A stretch of DNA of 7,523 nt from contig JAEUIX010000147.1 of the NCBI GenBank assembly GCA_016794945.1, positions 1-7,523 of the forward strand. The letters are read 5' to 3'. The first letter of the stretch is position 1; each line of letters starts with the position of its first letter. This document shows positions 1 through 5,604 of the stretch, in pieces. A program made the position numbers and the translations under genes. The notes beneath the pieces are model-generated. The model saw only the letters and a list, made by a program, of their open reading frames with translations, ran no database searches and was not told where the DNA came from. This DNA comes from Phycisphaerae bacterium. GTDB lineage: Bacteria; Planctomycetota; Phycisphaerae; Phycisphaerales; UBA1924.

Positions 1-1529
1 TCGCTGTCGCGCAGCAGCGTGCTGCGCATGTACCGCACCGACTCCAGGCGCGACACCGCCGCCACCGGGTCGGACCGCTCCAGGTCCGCTTCGATCGCCG
101 CCGATGCCAGCCCATCCTCCGTGAGGTACGAGTCGCTCATCCCCAGCGAGCGCCAGTCCAGCCCCAGCGCCGTCACGCGCCGGTTGCTCATCATCCGCCG
201 GCGGTGAACGTACAGACCCGACAGGTCCGCACCCGTCCGCCCCATGTCCGCCAGCTTCTCCCGCACCTGCCCCGGCCGCCCCAGGCCCGACAGGCTCATC
301 AACCACGCACGAACCCCCGGCGGCAGCCACGCCATGCGGGCCATCGCCCGGCGGATCCGCGGCACATCGCGGAAACTCGAGTACCCGCCGAACAGCTCGT
401 CGCCCCCCAGGCCCGACAGCGCCACGATGATCCCCTCGTCGCGCACCGCCTTGCTCACGACGTACGTGTTCAGCCCGTCGGCCGACGGCTGGTCCATCGA
501 CCGCAGCCACCGCTCCATCATCCCCAGGGCCGAGCCGCCGGTGATCTGGATGTCCCGAAACTCCATCCCGAACAGGCGCGCCGTCTCCGCCGCCAGCGGC
601 GCTTCGGACATGTCCGGCGCATCGGCGAAGCCCACCGTGAACGCCCGGATCCGCGGCGAGTGCTTGGCCGCCAGCGCCGCGACGATCGTGCTGTCCAGGC
701 CCGACGACAGGAACACCCCCACCGGCACATCCGAGATCAGGTGGTCCTTCACCGCCGCGTCCAGCGCCGACCGCACCGACATCACCGCCTCGGCCGGCGT
801 GATCGCCGGGTCGGGCGGCGCGAACGTCCAGTGCGGGCGCACGGCCTCCGGCCGCACCTGGCCGGCGCGGCCGATCTGATACGTCTGGTAGCACCCCGCC
901 GGGAACATGCGCAGCCCGCGGAAGATCGTCAGCGGCTCGGGCACCGCCCCGTGCGCCAGCAGCCCCGCCAGCCCGCGCAGCTCGATGTTCGGGTCCAGCA
1001 TCCCCGGCGCGAGCATCGCCCGCACCTCGCTGGCGAACATCAGTCCGCGCCCCGACCGCTCGGGCAGCTCGCTGGTGTACAGCGGCTTGATGCCCATCGG
1101 GTCGCGCGCCAGGATCAGCTTGCCCGCCAGCCGGTCCAGGAACGCAAACGCGTACATCCCCTCCATCTCGCTGATGCACGACGGCCCGTACCGGCGCAGC
1201 GCGTGCAGGATCACCTCGGTGTCCGAGTGGCCCACGAACCGCACCCCGTCGCCTTCGAGCCGCCGGCGCAGCCGCTGGAACGAGTACAGCTCCCCGTTGT
1301 AGATCAGCATGTCGCCCGTCTCGGGGTTCACCATCGGCTGGTGCCCCGCCGAGGACAGATCGATGATCGACAGCCGGCGCTGCGCCAGCCCCACCCACGA
1401 ATCGTTCACCGACACCAACTCAACGCCCTGGTCGTCGGGCCCCCGGTGCACCATGCACCCGTTCATCTGCGCCAGCGCAGCGCGCACCGCCTGCTGACTC
1501 ACGCCCACGATGCCCGCGATGCCGCACAT
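1..1529 (-). CDS. asnB: Asparagine synthetase (glutamine-hydrolysing)-type amidotransferase, C-terminus cut off by window edge
   Basis: Class II glutamine amidotransferase fused to an ATP-dependent synthetase domain. It hydrolyses glutamine and passes the ammonia to an acyl-adenylate, classically aspartate to asparagine, in the cytoplasm. I translated 509 codons by hand. The start is fixed by MCGIAGIVGV, in which Cys2 becomes the N-terminal nucleophile after Met removal. Other N-domain landmarks are HRGPDDQG near 28-35, QRRLSIIDLS near 50-59 and IYNGELY near 76-82. The synthetase domain has the ATP-binding PP-loop as SSGLDST at 275-281 (the family usually has SGGxDS) and LSGLGGDELFGGY at 371-383. 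The gene leaves the window at LLRDSD, so roughly 100 residues of a usual ~600-650 are missing. A possible weak ribosome site (AAAGG) lies 11 bases before the ATG. The nearby O-antigen ligase-like and methyltransferase genes suggest a role in surface-glycan amidation rather than housekeeping asparagine supply, but this is inference. The family assignment is very secure and the true substrate is not. Confidence -1.
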   Translation of the reverse strand, partial: MCGIAGIVGVSQQAVRAALAQMNGCMVHRGPDDQGVELVSVNDSWVGLAQRRLSIIDLSSAGHQPMVNPETGDMLIYNGELYSFQRLRRRLEGDGVRFVGHSDTEVILHALRRYGPSCISEMEGMYAFAFLDRLAGKLILARDPMGIKPLYTSELPERSGRGLMFASEVRAMLAPGMLDPNIELRGLAGLLAHGAVPEPLTIFRGLRMFPAGCYQTYQIGRAGQVRPEAVRPHWTFAPPDPAITPAEAVMSVRSALDAAVKDHLISDVPVGVFLSSGLDSTIVAALAAKHSPRIRAFTVGFADAPDMSEAPLAAETARLFGMEFRDIQITGGSALGMMERWLRSMDQPSADGLNTYVVSKAVRDEGIIVALSGLGGDELFGGYSSFRDVPRIRRAMARMAWLPPGVRAWLMSLSGLGRPGQVREKLADMGRTGADLSGLYVHRRRMMSNRRVTALGLDWRSLGMSDSYLTEDGLASAAIEADLERSDPVAAVSRLESVRYMRSTLLRDS

Positions 1530-1891
1530 CTGTCCGCTGGCCTTTCAGGCGCCGGGAAGTTCCCCGGTCAGTCGTTCACGACCCTGCTCCGTACGCCGAG
1601 CGCCGCCGGGCACGGTTTCTCTGTGTTTCGGGACATAACCCCTCGAGCACCACCATCGTACCTCACCTTCTCGCGACCGCCACCCGATTCGGGTGCGCCG
1701 TCGCGCCACACCCCCTCGGCGCCCGCCGGGCACTTCTTGCGCGGCGGATTCCCGTCGGCCTCGATCTACCATCGATCCTCGACCGTACCGCTGGGTGCCC
1801 GCCCCGGTTCGTCCGATGTTGCTCCCGGGCTCTGTGGCCCCTCGCCGTCGCCCAGATTCGCACGCGCCGCACCCCCGCCGGACCGTTCCGC
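1530..1891. other. Divergent intergenic region between the amidotransferase and the O-antigen ligase-like gene
   Basis: This 362-base gap separates two outward-facing genes and should hold a promoter for each. I see no credible coding sequence: the open frames crossing it are arginine/proline-rich and start or end inside the neighbouring genes. Visible structure is an inverted repeat close to the amidotransferase start (annotated separately) and a small one at 1761-1775 (TCGAT, 5-base gap, ATCGA), about 115 bases before the plus-strand gene. No convincing -35/-10 pair was found on either strand. Confidence -1.
1552..1567 (-). promoter_or_regulatory. Inverted-repeat motif just upstream of the amidotransferase gene
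   Basis: Read on the minus strand the site is CCGGGGAACTTCCCGG, a near-perfect palindrome built from GGGAA and TTCCC with one central base. It ends 22 bases before the amidotransferase ATG. A very similar site lies upstream of the methyltransferase gene in the same orientation. The GGAACTT core resembles the -35 element of some extracytoplasmic-function sigma factors, but I found no matching -10. It could equally be a repressor operator or chance in GC-rich DNA. Confidence -1.
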
Positions 1892-3226
1892 ATGTTCCAG
1901 GACATCGAACTCAATACGCTGATCATCGTTATCGGCGGGGCGATCATTGGGCATGTCCTGCTGCTGCTGTTCAGCAGGTACTTCAACCCGCTGTCAATCA
2001 TCGGCGCGGGCTTCCTGCTGCTGGCGCCACTCTCGGCCGCGGACGAGATTCAGGGCGCGGTGCTGATCAAGTACGGACGAATCTACTGCTCGATCCTGGT
2101 GATTCTCGCGGGGATCTTCCTGCTGCGTGGCTGGCGGTGGGGGACCGCGGGAATCGTTCTACTGACGTTCATCACCTACTACGTCATGGCCGGGGCGTAC
2201 AGCGACACTCCGGAGGCGGCGCTCCAGTTCAAGGGGCTGTTGCTGTTCGCCGTCCTTGCGGGCGTCGTCCTGGTCGGGACATTCAATTCTCTGACCGACG
2301 TTCAGTTCTTCCTCCGCATGAGCGCGATCGGAACAGGTGTGTTCGTCTACATCATCGCGGGCACGCTGATCGCCAATCCGTCCAAGTTCTTTCTGTTCGA
2401 CCGCCTGCAGGTTCTGGGGATCAACGCCAACCGCATCGGGCTGGAGGTCGCGGCCGGCTTCCTGATGAACTTCGCGGTGGTCATGCACGACCGGTCGTTC
2501 CGCTGGCGCGTCTACGCCGGGCTGACCACCGCGCTGTCGCTCGCCGCCATTCTCGCGACAGGGTCGCGCGGCGCCGTCGGCATGATCCTCGTGGGGTCCC
2601 TCATCATCGCCGCGCCGGCGCTGCGCCGCCCCTTGCTGCTCGGAACGGTCCTTGTCTGCGGCGGTTTGATTCTCAATTTCGTGCTTGACGCGATCAACCC
2701 GGACGCGGCCAAGCGGCTGGGCGAGGTCAACTTTGAAACCAGAGAAGGCGTCTGGGCTCAGGCGCTGGCGGCGTGGCAAGAGAGCCCGATCATCGGCGCC
2801 GGGTGGCTTGGCCGCTACACGCCGGGCGGCCGCATGAGCGGCGTCAACCTGCACTCGATCTTCTGGCAATCACTCGCGGAGATCGGAATGCTGGGCTTCA
2901 TCACGCTGTGCCTGTGCCTCTTGCTGATCGTGTTCTTGTCGTTGAGGATGTTCAAGGAAACGCTTTGGGTACCCAGACGCGAACGGTCCTACGTGTACAT
3001 CGGTCTGGCATTCGTTTTCTGCACGCTGCTGCACGGGGTTGTTGAGTCCGCCACGCTCCAGGGCGCCACCGCCAACGGCTTCATTCTCGCGCTGGGCGTA
3101 GGACTGGTCGACCGCCTGCCGTCGCTCTACGCCGCCGAACCCTCACTGCAATTGACGCATGAGGCGGCGGGCGACGACTTGGACGATGGGCAGTACGGCC
3201 AGGCGGAGCCCGACGCACAACTGTGA
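1892..3226 (+). CDS. O-antigen ligase/polymerase-like polytopic membrane protein
   Basis: This 444-residue protein would join or polymerise lipid-linked glycan units on the outer face of the inner membrane. The translation is mostly hydrophobic, with about ten or more membrane segments (for example near 8-27, 35-50, 66-79, 84-101, 115-130, 145-161, 183-198, 208-222, 226-241, 247-265, 332-350, 367-383, 394-406). Features typical of the Wzy/WaaL-type superfamily are INANRIGLE at 177-185, TGSRGA at 223-228, a periplasmic-loop stretch TREGVWAQALAAW at 283-295 followed by PIIGAGW at 299-305, and NLHSIFWQSLAEIGMLG at 319-335. The C-terminal ~30 residues are polar and acidic and probably cytoplasmic. 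ATG 1892 is the first usable start: the hundred bases upstream contain no in-frame ATG, GTG or TTG. No strong ribosome site is seen. Codons look less GC-biased than in neighbouring genes, which is common for glycan-assembly membrane proteins. Ligase and polymerase cannot be told apart from this sequence. Confidence -1.
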   Translation: MFQDIELNTLIIVIGGAIIGHVLLLLFSRYFNPLSIIGAGFLLLAPLSAADEIQGAVLIKYGRIYCSILVILAGIFLLRGWRWGTAGIVLLTFITYYVMAGAYSDTPEAALQFKGLLLFAVLAGVVLVGTFNSLTDVQFFLRMSAIGTGVFVYIIAGTLIANPSKFFLFDRLQVLGINANRIGLEVAAGFLMNFAVVMHDRSFRWRVYAGLTTALSLAAILATGSRGAVGMILVGSLIIAAPALRRPLLLGTVLVCGGLILNFVLDAINPDAAKRLGEVNFETREGVWAQALAAWQESPIIGAGWLGRYTPGGRMSGVNLHSIFWQSLAEIGMLGFITLCLCLLLIVFLSLRMFKETLWVPRRERSYVYIGLAFVFCTLLHGVVESATLQGATANGFILALGVGLVDRLPSLYAAEPSLQLTHEAAGDDLDDGQYGQAEPDAQL

Positions 3227-3228
3227 CA

Positions 3229-3243
3229 CCGGCGATCAGCCGG
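3229..3243. terminator. Possible weak bidirectional terminator hairpin between convergent genes
   Basis: CCGGC-GATCA-GCCGG forms a 5-base-pair stem with a 5-base loop, starting two bases after the stop codon of the ligase-like gene and 33 bases before that of the converging methyltransferase. There is no T-run on either side, so a classical intrinsic terminator is doubtful. It is noted because it is the only obvious structure in the 49-base convergent gap. Confidence -1.
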
Positions 3244-3275
3244 CGGCGAAGGGCGGATCGGTTGGTTCCCGAAGG

Positions 3276-4076
3276 TCACACCGCCGGAGTCGCGGGTCGT
3301 CGGAGCGTGCCGATCAGCACGCTTCGGGCAAACGCCAGCCACTCCGAGCTGTTCACCATGCGCTCGTACCACATGAAGGGGTAGAACAGGAGCCGCGACG
3401 CCATGCCGTACGCCGGCTCGCGCTCGATTCGGGTCACGTCCACGACGGTGAATCCCGCCTTGCGGGCGTGCCGCTTCACCGCGGCCGCCGTGTTGATCCT
3501 GTAGTGCGTCGGGTAGGGCGCGTGCACGTCGCCCGGCTGGCGCTTCAGCGCCGGCACGAGGGCGGCGTGCACCCAGTGGGGCGTCAGGCGCGAGCCGATC
3601 GTGACGTAGTGCCACAGGTTGGGAGTGCGCAGGATCAGCACCCCCCCGGGCCGCAGGCAGCGGTGCGCCTCGCTCAGCGCCAGCCGCGGGTCGGCAATGT
3701 GCTCGAACACGAAGTCCGCCACCACGGCGTCGTAGGCGTCCGAGTCGATCGGCCACCGGCTGCCGTCGTACACGAACGCCTTCGACAGATCCCGGTTTCG
3801 CAGAACTTCGGGGTCAACGTCCAGCCCATCAACCCGCTCGAAGTGCTCGCGCAGCCACCTGGTCGTGTGGTTCGTCGGCCCCGGGCCGAGCTCAAGCACC
3901 GAGCCCCGGGCAGGCGCCTGATCGAGCAGGTACCGGTGGAAGTAGGCCGTGCCATTCTCCCAACCCGGCCGGCCCACGTAGTACTTCCGGAGCAAACGCG
4001 ATTGCCACGCCATCGGCTTTTGCTCGATCAGCGCGCCCGAATCGATGCTCCGTTCGGTGTGCAGTTCTTGCTTCAT
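3276..4076 (-). CDS. Class I SAM-dependent methyltransferase (Methyltransf_11-like)
   Basis: A 266-residue cytoplasmic enzyme expected to transfer a methyl group from S-adenosylmethionine to an unidentified acceptor. The SAM-binding motif I is ELGPGPTNHT at 62-71, followed by the acidic end of the next strand in GLDVDPE at 84-90. DAYDAVVADFVFEHIADP at 113-130 is the strand and helix that usually close the pocket, and LRPGGVLILRTPN at 141-153 is the typical post-motif region. The C-terminal ~100 residues, with many aromatics (YPTHYR, FYPFMWYERM), probably form the acceptor part. The start at 4076 (MKQELHTERS) was chosen because the frame, although open further upstream, there reads arginine-rich unstructured sequence overlapping the previous gene. 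No Shine-Dalgarno site is evident. A GC-rich hairpin abuts the ATG. The association with a glycan-assembly gene suggests sugar or chain-terminus methylation, which is inference; ubiquinone/menaquinone-type or small-molecule methylation is not excluded. Confidence -1.
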   Translation of the reverse strand: MKQELHTERSIDSGALIEQKPMAWQSRLLRKYYVGRPGWENGTAYFHRYLLDQAPARGSVLELGPGPTNHTTRWLREHFERVDGLDVDPEVLRNRDLSKAFVYDGSRWPIDSDAYDAVVADFVFEHIADPRLALSEAHRCLRPGGVLILRTPNLWHYVTIGSRLTPHWVHAALVPALKRQPGDVHAPYPTHYRINTAAAVKRHARKAGFTVVDVTRIEREPAYGMASRLLFYPFMWYERMVNSSEWLAFARSVLIGTLRRPATPAV

Positions 4077-4096
4077 GGCCGCGTGCCGGCGCGGCC
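4077..4096 (-). repeat. Perfect inverted repeat abutting the methyltransferase start codon
   Basis: GGCCGCG and CGCGGCC pair perfectly over 7 bases with a 6-base loop. On the minus-strand transcript the stem ends at the base before the ATG, covering the position where a ribosome site would sit. It may limit translation initiation, or may be chance in GC-rich DNA. Confidence -1.
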
Positions 4097-4164
4097 GCTT
4101 CAAGGGCGGATCCGTCGCGGCGATTCCCGCCCAAATACTGGCGCGAGTTCTCGCTGCCGCCAAA

Positions 4165-4179
4165 CGGGAAAGTTCCCCG
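4165..4179 (-). promoter_or_regulatory. Second copy of the GGGGAACTT inverted motif, upstream of the methyltransferase
   Basis: On the minus strand it reads CGGGGAACTTTCCCG, differing from the site upstream of the amidotransferase by one extra central T. It lies 88 bases before the methyltransferase ATG and has the same orientation relative to its gene. Its recurrence suggests a shared regulator or sigma factor, but two sites are thin evidence. Confidence -1.
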
Positions 4180-4227
4180 AAAGCGCCAGGCCGGACCGCA
4201 CGCCGGCAGGTGGGGCATCGTCGAGCC

Positions 4228-5328
4228 TCATCGGACCGATGTCTGGTACCCCGGCGCGGGCGGCGAACTTCCCGGCGCGCGCCCCGCGGGCACATCCAGG
4301 TCCACGCACACGCCCTCATGATCCGATCCGTCATCGCGACCCGGCTGGGTCGGCCCGCTGCCGGCCAGGCGCCACGATGCCACACGGACACCCGGCCCCA
4401 CCCACACATCGTCGATCGCCACGCGCCACGGCCACGGGCGCTGCGCCGGGTACGTCCCCGCGCGCTCCCACCGGCCGGCCGCCTGCCGCAGGCCCCCGGC
4501 GCGCATCAGCCCCGCCCGGTGCCCCGTCGGCGTGGCGTTGAGGTCGGCGCTGGCCACCACCGGCCAGCCCCGCCCGATCCAGCCCGCCGCCTCGGCCGAC
4601 GCAAGGCTCGCCAGCGCGTTGCCCGTGTGCCACCGCGCCTCGGTGCGCGGGCTCAAGGGGTGCAGCAGCATGAACACCAGGGCCCCGCCCGGCCGGTACA
4701 CCGTCGCCGTCAGCGGGCGGGCCTCCGCGGCGTCGGCGCCCCAGGCCGTCGCATCGTCGATCGGCCAGCGGCTCAGCACGAACTGCCACGGGTTGTTCGC
4801 GTTGATCGGCCGGCGCAGGCACCAGGGGTACAGGTCCGCCACCCAGCGCCGCTCCCAGATCTCCCGCGCCAGCGACGTCGGGCAATCGGTCACCGCCACG
4901 ATGTCCGCCCCGCTGGAGCGGATCATCCCCACCAGCCCCGTCGCGTCGGGCGTCATCCCGCCCGCGTTGACGTGCAGCACCCGCACGCGCCGTTCCGCCG
5001 GCACCCGCTGCGGATCCACCCGTTCGGCCCGCGGCGCCAGCCACACGCTCAGCACCAGCGCCAGCCCCGCGCCAGCGACGCCCAGCCGCCCCCACCGACG
5101 GCGCACCGCCATCCACGCCGCCACCACCGGCAACGCCCAGCCCCAGTGCCCGGCCAGGTTCGCCGCCAGGTCCACCCGCCAGCCCGCCCCCGACGACACC
5201 ACACACAACCCCCCGATCAGGCAGGCCGTCGCCGCCAGCCACTCCAGAACCCCCAGCGCGGACCTTGCCACGCCGCGCCACGCCCCGTTCCCCCGCGCCC
5301 GTCGCTGTGGTTCGCTCGGCTCGGCCAT
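4228..5328 (-). CDS. Membrane-anchored endonuclease/exonuclease/phosphatase (EEP) family protein
   Basis: A 366-residue protein with a hydrophobic N-terminal third and a C-terminal EEP-fold hydrolase domain, the metal-dependent phosphoesterase fold of DNase I, exonuclease III and sphingomyelinases. Membrane segments lie near 27-45, 62-76 and 83-98. The layout resembles YafD-type proteins. EEP motifs are VRVLHVNAGG at 115-124 (Asn121), ADIVAVTDCP at 141-150, LLHPLSP at 221-227 (His223), ADLNATP at 261-267 (Asp262, Asn264), IDDVWVG at 305-311 and GSDHEGV at 334-340 (Asp336, His337). The usual metal-binding Glu of the second motif appears as Asp148. The domain would face the periplasm or cytoplasm depending on topology; three segments with an arginine-rich N-terminus suggest the outside. 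The start at 5328 (MAEPSEPQRR) precedes the first membrane segment; upstream in-frame sequence is arginine/glycine-rich and unconvincing. No ribosome site is seen. The last ~20 residues are a Pro/Gly/Ser tail. The substrate, whether nucleic acid, phospholipid or phosphosugar, cannot be told. Confidence -1.
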   Translation of the reverse strand: MAEPSEPQRRARGNGAWRGVARSALGVLEWLAATACLIGGLCVVSSGAGWRVDLAANLAGHWGWALPVVAAWMAVRRRWGRLGVAGAGLALVLSVWLAPRAERVDPQRVPAERRVRVLHVNAGGMTPDATGLVGMIRSSGADIVAVTDCPTSLAREIWERRWVADLYPWCLRRPINANNPWQFVLSRWPIDDATAWGADAAEARPLTATVYRPGGALVFMLLHPLSPRTEARWHTGNALASLASAEAAGWIGRGWPVVASADLNATPTGHRAGLMRAGGLRQAAGRWERAGTYPAQRPWPWRVAIDDVWVGPGVRVASWRLAGSGPTQPGRDDGSDHEGVCVDLDVPAGRAPGSSPPAPGYQTSVR

Positions 5329-5604
5329 GGGGCAAAGCGTACCGGACGTGCCGCGCCGGCCCCGCCGTCGCACGCGGCCTGCGCTTCCCCGGCGGCGCAA
5401 CCGGCACATCTCCCGCCCGCCCACCGGGCCGCCGCCGGCTCGCTCCGCGCGGCAAAGTCCCCCAACGGCGCCCCGCACAGGGGCCGATCCAGTCTGTACG
5501 CCGCCCGTGCGCACGGGCCGGCGCGAACCGCGCGAACTGTCGATCGCTAGAGTGCGCGCGGCGGACCGGGCGCGGCCCCAACCGCTCGCGACGGAACACA
5601 CCCC
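5329..5604. other. Divergent intergenic region between the EEP gene and the secreted-protein gene
   Basis: A 276-base very GC-rich gap expected to contain promoters for both flanking genes. TAGAGT at 5548-5553 is a possible -10 for the plus-strand gene (four of six matches to TATAAT), but no recognisable -35 lies 16-18 bases upstream, so I do not call a promoter. No coding sequence is supported here. Confidence -1.

Larger units (their letters stand above)
4077..4227. other. Intergenic region between the EEP-family gene and the methyltransferase, rich in inverted repeats
   Basis: This 151-base gap lies between two genes on the same strand. It contains four inverted repeats: the start-codon hairpin at 4077-4096, GCGAG-TT-CTCGC at 4143-4154, the GGGAA-N2-TTCCC motif at 4166-4177, and GCCGG-N8-CCGGC at 4190-4207. 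The last lies about 20 bases past the EEP stop and could be a weak terminator, though it has no T-run. The gap is long enough for the methyltransferase to have its own promoter, but readthrough from the EEP gene is possible. Confidence -1.

Noticed and set aside
1737..1772. Promoter TTGCGC...TACCAT upstream of the ligase-like gene
   Set aside because: The spacing of 24 bases is too long for a standard sigma-70 promoter.
204..1922. A 572-codon plus-strand open frame over the amidotransferase
   Set aside because: Its product is Arg/Pro/His-rich with no domain, while the opposite strand encodes an unmistakable asparagine synthetase.
3222..3280. TGTGAC / GTCACA inverted repeat spanning both convergent stop codons
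   Set aside because: It arises because both genes end in a GTGA context; 47 bases apart with six-base arms is easily chance.
4077..4409. N-terminal extension of the methyltransferase up to 4409
   Set aside because: The extension overlaps the EEP coding region, is arginine-rich, contains the inverted repeats and adds nothing typical of the family.
5525..5553. Sigma-70 promoter for the secreted-protein gene with TAGAGT as -10
   Set aside because: No -35 element at suitable spacing (GAACCG or CGAACC only), so it is mentioned only in the intergenic note.
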